The position numbers were made by a program, and so were the translations under genes. Shown here piece after piece: positions 11,403-25,119 of a DNA stretch of 60,000 nucleotides. The notes under the pieces were generated by a model. The model was not told where the DNA came from, searched no databases, and worked only from the letters and a program-made list of their open reading frames with translations. Every line of letters starts with the position of its first letter. The first letter of the stretch is position 1. The stretch covers positions 9,364,001 through 9,424,000 of the forward strand of contig NC_079878.1 in NCBI RefSeq assembly GCF_029227915.1, in the 5' to 3' direction. The stretch is from Hydractinia symbiolongicarpus. Taxonomy: Eukaryota > Cnidaria > Hydrozoa > Anthoathecata > Hydractiniidae.

Positions 11403-14400
11403 ATGGATGTTGTTGATGAGATTGAGGATGACCAAATTATCAAGCTGGAATTTGAAGATGATGAAACTGAAGACATGGGCTCTGCACAAGCTTTAGTGAC
11501 ACTTCATGATTCAGTCCAAAATATGCCAAGAAAACATAAATCAGCATTGCAGGTGCGGAGTACAAACACTATCTTCTAAAATTAGAAATGTGATACTTGA
11601 TTTGTCATGTCCCTGAAAAGATCTTTAAGTGCACAGGGTTTGCACATCATATATATATAAATTTGACGTATATAAATGTACATATTTGACACATTTTTTT
11701 CACAGACATTTTTTTTGAAAAAAGTAATATATACAATCTTTGAGGTGCACTGCTGCAAGAAACACCTAATGCTTGAACCCTGTGATCTTCGTAATAAACT
11801 AGCCTTTAATATACCAACGATATTTTTGTTAAACTAATCATGTGCTGCAAATATTTAGGAAGCTGTCCAGGATGCTTCACCTTTGAAACGGCCTTATGTA
11901 CACAATGATCAAAGAACATCACATGAAAGCTTGGAATCATATGTAGACGTGCATACTCACACAAGAAAGCAGTCGTATCCATCAAGAATGCCAGATGGTG
12001 TTTTGGTAAATGAACCATACTTTACTGCTGCACAGCAGCGTGTTATGAAGGGACTTTTAAATAACATAAACAACATCCTCAAGCAGTCTGCTGGTCGCCG
12101 TTGGGTGTATTACGAATGGTTTTATTCAAACATTGATAGAGCGCTGTTGTTGGGTGAAAATGACTTCCAAAGTTGCCTTCAACAAATGTTTAAAAATATT
12201 AAAATAAAAAACTTGACGAGAACCCAGTGGTCTATGATTCGAAGGATGATGGGTAAGCCTAGGCGTTGTTCTCCAGCGTTCTTTCAAGAAGAGAGAGTTT
12301 CTTTAGAGGAAAAAAGAAAAAAGATACGATACTTACACCAGTTGAAGGGATTTGAAGTCACTGACATGAGTCAATTCAAAGGTAATTTTTGCGATTTATT
12401 ATGGTATAATGCAGTTTATTTCCTGTCTTTGTAAGTTCTTAACTCTTGTTATACTTGAGGTATCTTCAATGTTTGGCCAATTAAAAATAGATAAAACTAG
12501 CCTTTTTAATAACATACAGGAAATAAATATTTATGCATTTTTTTAAACGACATGTTTAGAATGGTAACATGTCATGGAAATTTCAGAACAAGTCATGAAT
12601 ATGTTGTGGTAAACTTTGAATGTCCTAATTTGAACCCCGGTCCTTTTTATGTTTATATGTGATTCTCACTTTTGTGTCTAAGTCAGGTGATGAAAATTAC
12701 ATAAGCCGCAAAAAATACTTGAAAATAAACCCAAAAAATGTCTTTCTATAAACTAACTTTATATTATCAATAATGTCTTTAGTCTGTTACGTTCATTAAG
12801 GCTGCATGTAGCATCTCCATTGAGAGGCATTAATCACCCTTGATTTGTTATTTTTAAAATGATGTTCTGTATTTTGTTGTTGTTGTTGTTGTTGTTGCTG
12901 TTGTTGTGGTAAGTGTTCGTTATGAGTAAAGCTTCTTAATAATGCATTCTGGTCAATGGAGTATTGCTTTAACGTATTCCAAGCCCACGTATAAGCATTT
13001 TATTGAAGAATTTGAAAAAGATCAGTCTTGAGTTTTTTTCATATACTGCTTTCATAGTTAAAGAGTTTTTTAAAAAACAATCGATTTTCTAATTTAGCTA
13101 TTTGTTAAAAAGTATCTTTTAAATTTCTTTTAAACTGGTTTTTATGAAGTTTTTCTTTCTCAGCATCAGCACGGAGTTATCAGACGAAGTTATTTTCACA
13201 GATGTTTTATGGTACTTGGTCTATGTTGACAACGTCTCTCTATTTTGTTAGATCTTCCAGAAGAAATTCCCACGCCCATGGTGATAGGCACCAGAGTGAC
13301 AGCAAAAGTCCATCCTGAGGGTGACGGATTGCGATTGTTTACGGGTACTGTGGATGCTGTCGACAACACAAGTAATACATACAGAATCAATTTCGAAAGG
13401 TGTGTTTCTTAATTTCGAAAGGTGTGTTTCTTAATTTCGGAAGGTGTGTTTCTTAATTTCGAAAGGTGTGTTTCTTAATTTCGAAAGGTGTGTTTCTTAA
13501 TTTCGAAAGGTGTGTTTCTTAATTTCGGAAGGTGTGTTTTTTAATTTCGAAAGGTGTGTTTCTTAATTTTGAAAGGTGTGTTTCTTAATTTCGAAAGGTG
13601 TGTTTCTTATACTGCAACTTCACTTGATGTTTTAACTTGTGCAGGAGTATTTTTTAACTATTATATCTAGCTGTTTCGGAAGCCCATCCTTACAACATAT
13701 ATAGAGAATGTTAGATAAAGGAAAGTTTAGGTAGTAATGGGTCATAACGCGCCTAATGAAATTAGAGTGGCCAAATCAGAAAAAAAATTAAATTAGATTT
13801 GAATGTCAGTAGAAGGGAATTTTGTTAATATTTCGAATTTCAGGGAAATTTTGTTATAAAAAATTAAGTCGTGAAATATATAACATCATAAAATGAAAAG
13901 AAAAATTGGCTGAAATTATGAAGACCTACTATGGCTTATACCTTTTCTCATTTAAAATGATCTAATTGTCTAATTGGTGTAACTTGGTTTTGCACTTTGT
14001 ATTAGGGAAGGGATCGGCACGCACTCTGTTCCTGATGTGGAAGTTGCTAGTGAAGAGTATGAAGCTATGAACCTGCAGTTGTTTATCGTGAAGGAGCGCC
14101 CAAAGATAGTTGGTGCTAGCTCACCACCAGGTGTGTAAATATATTCCTTAATTTTTAAGAAACGTTTACAGTCCTTAAAAATACAAAAATCGCTAACTTT
14201 GGTATAATCTGTTAATGATTATATATATTTTTAAAAGATCTGTCATCTTTTAAAACAAACAAACTTTTGCCGCTTTCGATTGTAACAATATGCGATTCGT
14301 ATATTGGTACAATTGAAATCGGCAAATAGGGGAGACTAGTCGTTAGCCCGTGGAAAAATCCACGGGTTCGCCCGTCCTTTTTATACCGCATTGTGTGCTT

Positions 14401-15734
14401 CTCGCTATTTGCGCAGCTTAGCTACCATTTTGCGTGACAGACGTATACAGATGTATCTACAGAAGCGTGCCAGACAAAATGACAGGCCAGAACTGATTTT
14501 TATCGGACATATTTGCGTCTCGGTTGGACAATGTCCTATCTCCGACTTCAACTTTATCAAGGGGCGTGTTTGTCAAATCTCCTCTTTATTCATTACTATT
14601 TTCAAAAAAATGAAACAAGAAAGATGCCAAGCGTATTTACAATCGTGTTAATTCGCAACAAAATACAATTTTGTGCCAGGCTAAAAATGTTTAAATTGAG
14701 ATTACACTCTAACCGAAGTTTTAGTTTTAACCCATTCTAGTGTCTCCTTAAAGCGGGTGTTTTAACTGTCGTTTACGTCAATGTTTATTTTCTCAAAACC
14801 TGTAGTTTGTGGTTAATTATAACTTCTCCAAAAAGAGTGGGCTGATTAGCCCTGCATGGTCCTGAAATTGTGTTGTCTAATTTCGATGACCTTCACGTAT
14901 GCAACCTTTACAAGTACTTATTTTTTCTTGTTAGAACCTATTATTGGTGGTATTAGTGGAAGGCGAAGCCGTGAAGATTTGGTGACTGCATTGCCAGCTC
15001 AAATACGATTGGCGGAAGCGCTAAACAACAGAGCGTCTGGTACTTATGGTGGCTTTCCTGTGCGCTTCTTGATCTATTTGACTAAATTATCAAAAATCAT
15101 AGCTTTAAAGAGAAAGTACGTTGACAAACTGAAAGAAATGAATAGCGAAGCAGAGCGTTGCAAGCCTTTTAAAGACAATTTTAGAAGGGAGTTCCAAAGG
15201 AATTATGCGTTCGTTATTTTAGAGTTAGAAAAAATAAATCACGAGTTAAACACAACTTTTAATAATTTGCAAGAGTTTATGAGAACTGTTGCTCCTCAAT
15301 TGGGTATGTTTGACCAGTCACTCGTCATTAAGCACGAATGTGACGAAACTGCGACCCATCTTGTGGAAAGCTCGCATTGTTACGTGGAAAGCAAACGCAT
15401 AAAGACATTGGTAACGAAATTGACGTCATTGATGCTACAGGTTAACAGTTTTGCGGCGCGAAACAGCGGGACATTTGAAATGTCTTCTCTGGACGAAGCT
15501 TTAAGCGATATTAAAAGCACGTTAAACGTAAGTAATATACCGTTGTTCGAAGATAAAGTCGAAACAAACGTTGCGTACATAAAGAACGACCTGCAAGAAG
15601 GCGTAAGCATGCTCTCAGCTTTTAATACACGAAAGGTTAAATCTGAAAAACGCGAAAATAACGATGATTTGACGTCTGAGGAGGAGGAAGAAGAAGAGCA
15701 CGATGAGGAAGAGCTTGACATTGGCATAATGTAG
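11403..15734 (+). CDS. LIN9: LIN9, MuvB core subunit
   Basis: Five exons join in phase: 11403-11552, 11859-12381, 13252-13399, 14006-14130 and 14935-15734, giving 581 aa (human LIN9 is about 540). The DIRP domain lies at about residues 131-210, with WVYYEWFYSNID and a GKPRRCSPAFFQEER core. Next comes the conserved FKDLPEEIPTPMVIGTRVTA segment (about 223-242), with LFTGTVDAVD and the IGTHSVPDVEV stretch. The C-terminal part (FPVRFLIYLTKLSKI, then a helical region) matches the part that pairs with LIN52. LIN9 scaffolds MuvB, which joins p130/E2F as DREAM to repress cell-cycle genes, or MYB/FOXM1 to activate them, in the nucleus. The protein ends in an acidic Glu/Asp tail. The third exon's donor is the first unit of a 10-copy minisatellite. 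Splicing evidence is sequence-only. Confidence 0.95.
12876..12909. repeat. (GTT)n microsatellite
   Basis: About eleven GTT/GCT triplets in the second LIN9 intron. Confidence 0.9.
13389..13608 (+). repeat. 22-bp minisatellite built from the LIN9 exon-3 end and its splice donor
   Basis: There are ten head-to-tail copies of a 22-bp unit (AATTTCGAAAGGTGTGTTTC plus TT), nearly identical. The first copy holds the last 11 coding bases of the third LIN9 exon and its donor (AAAG|GTGTGT at 13399/13400), so every further copy carries a potential GT donor. The unit is not a multiple of three and contains TAA. Splicing at copy 2 or beyond would therefore read into an in-frame TAA four codons after the normal junction. 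Confidence 0.95.
14336..14400 (-). mobile_element. Helitron-like 3' end with hairpin
   Basis: On the minus strand, an 8-bp stem with a 4-nt loop (14366-14347, CCCGTGGA paired with TCCACGGG) is followed seven bases later by CTAG (14339-14336) and then T. This is the classical Helitron 3' terminus. The element lies in the last LIN9 intron and its other end is not found. Confidence 0.6.
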
Positions 15735-16590
15735 GAGATCGGTATTCATGATACGAGAAAAAAGTTTCACCTAATGTCTATTGCTGTATAGCATGAGTAC
15801 CTGCGACCGGCTAAATCATGGTTAATCTCTCCACAAGAAAAATCTTCACGGGGACACTTCTAGCAGACAATTTATATAGCGGACACCTTGCCAACCTTAA
15901 AGTTTTCAATTCGAACTTATTTGTTTGTTGCAAAGACCCAATGTTTTGTAAAAAAATAAGATTAAACATCATGATGGAGTGAAACACTGTTGAAATTCGC
16001 TGAAACAAGCAAAAAGAAATTAACTTTCATATATATATTGGAAATTGAGATTTTTGAGAGAAATACTTTTAGGTACTAAATTAGACCGTGCCTTCTCTCA
16101 TATCCTTCGCGTCCCCGGGGTTTCTTAGCCCCTGAGCCGTTTACGGAGCCGCAAATCAAATTCATCAAAAAAGCAAAATCTTCTTGGCCGAGCCTTCCTC
16201 TTTCTAATTTGAAACTAAGACATAAACTTTAAAAATAAAATCAGCAAACTAATTCCCTGAAAGATCTCTTCTCTGCCTGCAACATTAAAAACATATAACA
16301 TTTGTACCTACAGAAATAAGTGCGCATGTCTATTATTCGGAAACGCAAAATCAAAACATTGCTTCGCGCGAAAAAAGTGGCTCATACAAATTCGCTTCCT
16401 GGAAATCCGCCCTAAATTTGTTGCGCAGTTTTTACCTCGAAAAATTTGCTACATCGCAAAAGTAGAAATTCCTACTTGTTACAGGCGAAATATTTTGCTG
16501 CAATAATTAACGATAATTTTTGGAAAACCCTGTTACTGATACGGGAAAGAATTCAAATTAATTGTTTTTTAAGGTGTTAACATTAGGCTT
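15735..16590. other. 3' flank of LIN9
   Basis: No gene is recognised. AATAAA-like strings near 16230 are candidate poly(A) signals. The remaining short frames lack support. Confidence 0.35.
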
Positions 16591-16593
16591 TTT

Positions 16594-16766
16594 AAGGCGA
16601 GTTTCCACTCAAACAAATGTGGTCGAATCGATCAATGGCGTTTTTTGTTGAAATTGGTTTCCACTTTAATGCCTTGATCCATGGATGGCGATTCATTCAA
16701 ATTTATTTCAAAACACAAATTTGAAGTGCTACTTACCACTGAATTCGCCTTGTGGAAATACGCCTT
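16594..16766. mobile_element. Short inverted-repeat element (MITE-like)
   Basis: The left end AAGGCGAGTTTCCAC and the right end GTGGAAATACGCCTT are imperfect inverted repeats about 170 bp apart. GTTTCCAC recurs inside. No transposase and no clear target-site duplication were seen. Confidence 0.4.
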
Positions 16767-19374
16767 GAGTTCAGCGGTTTTCCGCAAGAAACTTTGGTAA
16801 AAATCGATATTAGTTACGCCGTGAAAGTTCCTTCCATAGAGTGGAGATATTTCCCACTCTGGTGTCAACCTCGTCCCCAGAACTATTTGCTTCCCAACAA
16901 CGCTGCGCTTTCGGATAGTTATAGCGGAATGTTTATTTCTCTTCAATTTGGCTTGTGACAATCCACCTTTACTACGTACAACCTTTTGTTTGTACGCTCA
17001 CGTTTGAGAAGACTGAAATAGGCCGACCATTCTCCCCGAAGTAGGGCGGCTGCCTTAGAATTTTAAGGATATCCCAAGTAAGGCAAAACTTCAAAGTTTG
17101 CAGCTAAACAACATTTTCTGTCCCAAAAATTAACTAAACTATATATTTAACCGTAAGTCCGCAAATATTATTTCCCTAAGATAAATTTTTGCACACACAC
17201 ACACACAATTTCTTCTTTATACTCCATCTCAACTTAGCTTCATCATGCAAAGTCTTTGTTAAATAAATTTGCCTGGTTGTGCCATCAAAACAATTTAAAT
17301 GGTGTGTTCCTCAGTAATGGATTTTCTTCTGAAAAAAAGCTCACGTAAAATAATTTATAGCATATTTTATTTACATGTTTAGTGTCAATTTCTATTTGAT
17401 CGCTTTTTTAAAATTTTGTGATCGTTAATTTTATGCCTTTTTATTTTCTTGCAATAAAGGCATACTAATACTAAAAATCAACGTATGTGTGAAACCGAAT
17501 TTGAATGTAGGGCAAAACTTTCGGAATAAAGTAGATTATTTTGATATCGACAAATTGACGATCCACTTTCTGTAGAATTTATACAATTAATCATCTTTAA
17601 TAATAGCCTTAAATAGGCATTAAATTTGAACCCGAAAATATTTTTTTAAAGACATCACGCGATCTTTATACGTGCACCACGTAGGGTAAAAGCTCTTAAA
17701 GTTCGGTGTCAAAAAAACGGAAAATCATTCTCACTTGACTTTGTGTAGGACACGACCGCGGTAGGACTTCTGGTCGAAAGGTCATTTTGCAGCAGAGGCA
17801 CACAACAGACCTGCGGCTGCTGCATGATTTTGTTTAGCTAGGTATTTTAAAATTTTAGGAATGTCTAGCTAGTGTAATTAGCTACGTACCTGTCGGCTAT
17901 ACTAGTATATAGGTCATATAGCTTTATCGAGGGTGACGTTTGCACCCAACCTTTTGCAAACTTAGATTAGCTGAGAATGCCAAAATGGTAATTACATCAA
18001 TCTTTTTCGTCCACCATCTGCATAAAGAGTTCATTATCTCCATTTTTTTTTTATTTTATCAACCATTTGTCAGTTATTTTTGTAATTTTCATCGACTAAC
18101 AGACCCCTTGTCGTCCCAGGTGATGTTGTCTTTACGGATACTGTAGTGAAGTAGGGGAATGAGCATGATTTTTTAAATCATGATATCTTCACATTTAAGC
18201 TTACCTCCCTCTTTAATAAAAGTAATTGAAAATCAGCTCAAACAGTTCCGGATAAGGTACAGATTTTGAAATAGTTTCCCTGTTGAAAAAGCAGTTTCCA
18301 TGTTAAGAAACTTTTTTTGTGTAAAAATAAGAAATATTTTCTGAATACTGAAACCAATCTCAGTTTTCAATTTCCCCCAAGCTACATTGGGTTTCTCCAT
18401 TATGATCTTTTGGCCAATAAAAGCTCTTTACCAATAATTTGAGTTCTAATGAAATCTACTCCCGTCTTAAGCTATTTTACTCCCAGCCTAACTGAAAAAC
18501 AGTGTCCAAAGTCGGAAACAATTTCTGTTTTACAAAAAAAAAAACAATATAAAATCTGTTTTCTGAATTCGGAAACTGTTTCTTTTTTTTAAAGTTTCAT
18601 TCAGAAACGGTTTCCACATCTGTAACTTATTCCAGATTGTCAAAGTATTGTATACATATACTAGTCTAACCATTTTTTACAATATAGATTAATTACAAAA
18701 ATAATATTATTTTTTATATTGGTTTTTATTTGTTTGCAAGATATTCTATGTTAAAGTTGCAAAATATTAGCCAGGGAAGAAGCTTTTTCTCTGTTGCCAT
18801 TTTCATTTGGGTTTGAGGAAAAAATGTGGCCTACCTAATAGATTTTTAATGCAATTTTCCTATAGACTAAATTTCGGCAAATTAACAAGAAGAAAAACAG
18901 TTTTTTGTAAAACGGTTTTTGCAAAATGCATATACAAAAAGTATATAATTTTCTTTTAAAACATTTTGCTGGTATATAATTTCTGTGACTAATTTCTTGA
19001 CCTTCTAATTAGATTATTATACAATAATAACCTGAAGTTTTGTAAATTGCACTTTGCACTATTTTGAAACAGTGCGATACACCTTTTTATACTGATTAAG
19101 TAATTATATATGATTAAAAATATACACATATATATAAATGTTAAAATAAAGTAGTAAAACAAGAATTAACATAAATTACCATATATCAGGCAAGGCAATC
19201 TGGTTAGATCTATTATTATATTTATCTCAAAAGTGTGTTGAAATATCATTATCATTATCACATCAATCATTTCTGCTACTTGAGTAAGAATCTAATAATG
19301 TGCGCAATGTTGTTATCTAGTTCATTGGTTGTTGCTGCTCTCCAATTAAGCCTTGCCAAACACAGACTTAAAGA
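16767..19374. other. Non-coding AT-rich stretch
   Basis: No gene, RNA or clear transposon is recognised. A short (CA)n run lies near 17192-17207. Confidence 0.35.
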
Positions 19375-19382
19375 ACTGATAT

Positions 19383-20975
19383 ACCGTAATGCTTCGAATA
19401 AACGCCTGGGGGTTTATTAAATTTTTTACATTTTTGGGAGCATCTATTCAAGGGGGGTGTTTATTAAATTTTTTACACTTCGTCTCTTTTGTTACATGTT
19501 AAAACGTAATAAAACAAATAAATACAAATAAATACATTGTTCGTTACAGTTCATTTCAACCATTTGAAAGTGAATAAAAACAAAATATAATTTTTATATA
19601 TATACTTTTTGCATTCTTAAAAGGTTTGCTAGGCTAAACATTTAAAAAGTTAAACAACAGGTTTATCAAGAAAAACATGACATTGGGGCCATGATCTAGC
19701 CATATGACTATCTCATGTCCTACCCTAAAAAATAATATTCATCAATTGTGTCCATGTCTGCTGTACATAGAATAAAATGCATAAATGAGTTTTGTTTCTT
19801 TTCCGTAGGAGACTCTCTTTCTACACCCTGCATTTCTTGCTTCTCTTTGCCTATATATATGCTCAGACAGACAGACAGAGTTGATAATGGAGACAAATAT
19901 TTAACAAAAGCAATCATCACTGTTTACAGGAGTATACAATATAAATAAGCATTGTCACAAGTTCGAAGGCATCACAAGTTCAAAAAGATTAAACAGAATA
20001 ACCAATATAAAACAGTTCAACCTGATGGAACAGCGTTTCACTGAAACGAAAATAATAAATTATATTCTCTACCTCATTGAGTGAGAATGACCATTCCTTT
20101 AGGTCGGTTAAGTCTATGCCTATGCAATGATTTTGTTAAAATATTTGATTGTGTGATCATGCTTGCATGAAGCAGGCGAAAGCTGACACAAACTTGAAAA
20201 TAGTTGTTTTCTGCTGAAACATTGATTCCTAGCCTGAAATGGAACTCTTAGTCCTGTATCATACTTCATGAACGTAAAAAATAATATATAGATGATTCCT
20301 TTAAGCATTTTAAACGGTGGTCTGATACAGGCTACAAATTTCTATACCACTTTTCTTGGTTAAGTAAACAACAACCAGGCCGTAAAAGTTGGTTTCCATC
20401 TGGCAAATTGTTTTAATGTTTTTGCTCTAATTTTTGACCTCAGAGTTAATCATATTGACCAATTAGCATGAGGCATTTACATAACAAGTAAAATTACGCT
20501 GATTTAATTCATTTCATTGATAAAATACGTCCAACAACATTAAGGAGGGCATTAAAACCAAAAAAAAAAAAAAAATGGTCAAGATTTTAGGACATGAATT
20601 TATTTTAAAACAAGGGCAATATGGAGAATATAACCATCTTCTAGAAGATTTAATATTATATATAATCTTTTAAATATAAACTTTTTTTGCCTTTGTGAGA
20701 ATGGCTTTTGCACACATAATATGCTCAAATTTGTTATACAAAAGTGTGTTTGTACTATTTGGCGTTAAAAATAATTTTTTTTCAAATTTAACTTGCGCTA
20801 ATTGAAACAGGTGCACTAATTAGTAATCAACGTTTCCATTAGGTATTAAAAAATTAACGCCCCCTTTTATTAAACGCCCCCTCGAATAGACGCCCTTCCT
20901 TTTCAGTCATTTTTTAAATAAATGCCCCCTTGAATAGATGCCCCCCCTCGAATAGACGCCCCTCTTATTCCAGGT
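19383..20975. mobile_element. Element with inverted ends rich in CGAATAAACGCC-type words
   Basis: The left end (about 19383-19470) carries CTTCGAATAAACGCC, GCATCTATTCAAGGGGG and TTTATTAAATTTTTTAC. The right end (about 20840-20975) carries the same words in inverse complement, some more than once. The interior has no transposase. A similar CTGTAATGCTTCGATTAAATG end occurs near 44050. It looks like a non-autonomous DNA transposon with repetitive inverted ends. Confidence 0.5.
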
Positions 20976-23900
20976 TATATAAAAGTATACTTACTTACTT
21001 ACTTTTTTCCTAAATCTTACGTTTAAGGTTGGAAATTTAGTTTTTCGCTTTTGAAATACATTCTCCAAAACAATATCTTTTATTTTCTGTTGTGAAGATA
21101 TATATTATAGGTATCCTTAAAAACTGTTAAAAGGTTTATACTTTAGTTAGTACCAACTTGTATAATTTGTATTATTTGCCTGAAGATGGCTAAGAAGTAT
21201 GAAACTTTAAGTAGCAAAAATAAATGTAGTTTTTTCTTGAAAACAAAACAAATATAACATAACTGCTGTTATACATTGAGCACTCTGTTTGTAATTGTGT
21301 TAAAAATTACTTCGTGTTTACATATTTTATATATATACTTTTTGCATTTAAAATTATTTTGGCATAAATTGACTAGCATGACCATATCCTTAAATTGTGA
21401 AAGTTCTGATTGGAAGACTAATATTGTATTGGTGCATATATCAATGATCTGTAATTGTTATATTCTGTGATGTTACCTGATTACCTTCTACTTATTCTCG
21501 TTTAATAAAGTAATGATACTGTATCAAAAACTAAATATGAGAATATTTTAAATTGAATTTATAATTGTGTAAAAGATTTTTTTGTTTTTTAAAACCTTAG
21601 AAAGTTATGTTTTACTATGTGTTATTTCCTTGGGATAATGTGTTATCATCCATGTATTAATAATTATGTTTTCTCAAACCACATTTATTGTTTTGGTGTT
21701 AGGAGACTGTCTTTTAATTGTTAAGGTTAGGATCAGGATGTTGTATACCATGAAACAATTATAAATCGTTTTATAATTAGCCTTTTTAGATTGTGCTTTT
21801 TAAATCAATTGTGTATTGATTTAAATTATTGTGTTGTTTATATTAGAAACACAAAGCTATAATAAAGCTGTCCACAGTGCAGAAGACAACTTAAATAATG
21901 GAGATGTCTTTATTTTACTGTCCATATATGGTACTCAGCTAGAATGTGATTTCTACTTTGTAAGATTGTTGAGTTTGTTCTATACATAAAGCCTTTTATT
22001 GTCATTTTGTAAATGTATAAAATGTGATTATCATTTTGTTTTTAAAAAGATAAAGTTAAAAGTATGTGACTATTGTAAGAAGTATACAAACATTAGATTA
22101 GTCTTTATTGTAAAATAATGGAGTGCTTAGATGATAATAGATCTGATGTCCTTTAAGACTTTGATAATACATCTAATGTATATTTTAACAGTGAGGTGGA
22201 ACACTTATGGAACACTTGTAGACATTGTATGCAGTAAGGATTTCTAAGTCGTTTAATTTTTGTTTTTGTATTTTGTACATATTACAAGAGGAATTCTTGT
22301 CCAATAAATGTTTTGTCCATTAAATGTTTTTTGTTATGCATTATATCGGTTTGTGCAAATAACTATAATAATATAAAATATAAAATAGACATTTGAGGAA
22401 TTTTCATATTTGCATGTTTTGCGTTTAAAATAATGTTGAAATTTATGAAGACTTATGCTAGTGTTAAAACTTTAGATTTTACCTCCACTATCCAATCTAG
22501 AGTTTATCGGATTTGTAGAGGAAGTAATTAAAACTTCATTGACACAACTATAATAATAGTAAACATAAGATATCGAAGTATAGTTTTTTTTTTAGTTTTG
22601 ACATTACTGGTAATAAACTTTTTATTGATCTTTAAATAATTTTTTTTTTAAACACTATCTTTCAGTGGCTAAAAATGTTACGAGATATAAATGCAATGAG
22701 CATGTGCTAGACCTTTCAAGTTTTTTAAGTCCTATAACAGTTATAGCATTTATTACAATATCGATTTATGTGTATTAATGCAGGATTTATATAAGGCGTG
22801 GGTAGTGTAGGAATGGTATGAATGGTTAAATATTAAACTGTATTCAAATTTTGACAATGTTGAAATCTTTTCAATTTTTTTTTAGTAAGCATAGCATAGG
22901 ATAAGAGGGTGTATCTGTATGTTTATCTGTACATTTTATATACATGCTAACTGATATCTCGCCATTACAGAACTTGCCATTTTTATTTAGTGATTGCTGT
23001 ATTTACTATACTATAAGAATAAAAAGCTTTGAAAAAAATTTAAAGGGTTGTTAAAAAAGCTTGTCAGCTCCATAACATACATTTAATGTCATTTTTCACT
23101 TTGAGACCTTTTTAAGAGAAGTGTTGCTGTATATAATAACATTGCACAACATTTTGTGAGAAGTTCAATGACATCAGGGTGTTTTAAGTCTTAATTTTTT
23201 CCTTTAGACCAACTACTTTTCCAACTATAAGCATCAAATTTTTTAACGACTTTAAAGATTGAAAGAGCTGTTTCTGGGCATATAAAATCATAGAACCTCG
23301 AAGTTTTTCCTCCAGGTACCACTATGCATTGCCCTTCGGAAAACTGCCAATGTGAATGGGGTGTAACAACCACCATTGTTAATTTTTTAGCTAAAACCCT
23401 GGACATGTATAAAAAAAAGGACTTAATTCACACTTAAATTTTAGATATCTAAGATGCAGAAATTTTTATTATACAGTAGACTTCTGTTAACTCACACCCT
23501 AAAGTGACCTAAAAATAACAACACTAGTTATCAAATGGCCTGACTTATGCAGGGTACATCTTAAACGAAGGATTTTAGCCTGAGTTGACAAATCAATTTG
23601 TGTATGCATTTCTATGACACTTGCTTTGTTGGTTGTGTTTATTTATATAATATATATTTATTTTTTAAATTTGGTGCAGTGCAATATGTTTAGAACTAAA
23701 TATTTTTTGTTTCTTTATGTAGATTAAAATAAATTACAAATGACTGTGTTGGTTAGACAAAGGAAAAAAATAACTGCAGTGTCAAAAGCATGGTTCTAAA
23801 TAAAGGTACGAAGTTTGTGTGTATATATGCATGTATAAGTCAGGTTCTACTTAAATGATTAGACTAATATGGTCTTGAAATATTATGTAGCAGAAACAAG

Positions 23901-25094
23901 GTTTTCATGGGAAATATTAGTAAATTATTTTTATTTGCATCCATCATAGTTTTAGGAGAGAAAATCTACAAATTTTGTTCTGATTTGACTCGTTGTCATT
24001 GTCTCCTTAATTATTAGATTTAAACTTTGTAGTTTATCATGAGAAAAATTTAAGAATAATTTGGCATAACAATTGACTTTGTCTTAAGTTCATCTCAAAG
24101 AAGCTTAAATTTCTCTAAAATTGTTTTAAATTCATCTTAAATTGACTTAAAATTAGGTTTTATTGACAAGTTCATTTCTTATCACCATCTTGGGACAAAT
24201 GTCATCTAAATAGAACTACAATTTGTTTCTTTCTGTAAATAAAATTAAATCACGCAAAGCTTAAAAAATTGCTGTTATTTTGTCAAAAAGTCGCGAAAAA
24301 TGGGTTTGGTTAAAAATTGCATTACAGGATGTTATCTTGAGAACTACTCCAGAAGCATCTCTGAAAATTTTTTAAAAATGATAACACTCCATTGGGCAAC
24401 TCAAAAATACTAAAAAAACCATCATTGGAAAAACTCATAATCCAAAATGGTAGCCTAAAAATGCCAAAAATAACACCTCACAAAATACAATTGGAGTTTG
24501 GTACTTGGTCTGTTGGCACAGTATGACCCAGGGCTAAATATGTAGATGCTGTAGGCCCTAACCTTTATTTCTGTAATATGAATTAGCAATAATGCTCCTC
24601 CTTTAAAACGAAACAGAAAGCAAACATGAGAATTTAAACAATCTTTTCGTTCAAGTATTTAAAATTTTATAGTTTTTGTAAAAAAAAAATTATTGTTTTT
24701 GTTCAAAATAGAAGTAAATCTTGTCAGTGTCAATACACAGTTGATATCACAGGTAATTACAGTTTAATGTTTCATCAGTTAGTAAAAAAACTTTAGTAAA
24801 AAATTAAATAGTGGTTTATGTACCTTTTGTTCCATGAGTTTAAAAACATCATTTTCAAGTGATTAAATAAGTTTCACTTTATTAAAAGAAAACAATTTTT
24901 ATGCAATTTTAAAGAATGGTAAGAAAATGGTGTTATATTTTTGAATTTGAGTTTAATCTTAGTGTTATAGAACAATGTTTGCAAGTTGTAAATTAATATA
25001 TGTCCACCTAGTTTTTTTGATTGGAACATGGACGCTTACAGCATAGAAATTACAAGAAGACATTATTGTAATTAAGTATTTACAAGAATTAAAA
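20976..25094. other. Non-coding stretch
   Basis: About 4 kb of AT-rich DNA without a supported gene. One minus-strand frame at 23191-23406 has fairly normal amino-acid composition but no recognisable domain. Confidence 0.35.
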
Positions 25095-25119
25095 ATGTGT
25101 CAGGTAAAGAGCACCATGT

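Noticed and set aside
13389-13608. CRISPR-like array
   Set aside because: Direct head-to-tail repeats without spacers, in a eukaryotic intron.
15380-15727. Ser-rich minus frame
   Set aside because: Antisense shadow of the acidic LIN9 C-terminus.
16632-16961. 109-codon minus frame
   Set aside because: Overlaps an inverted-repeat element; no domain and an equally long frame on the other strand.
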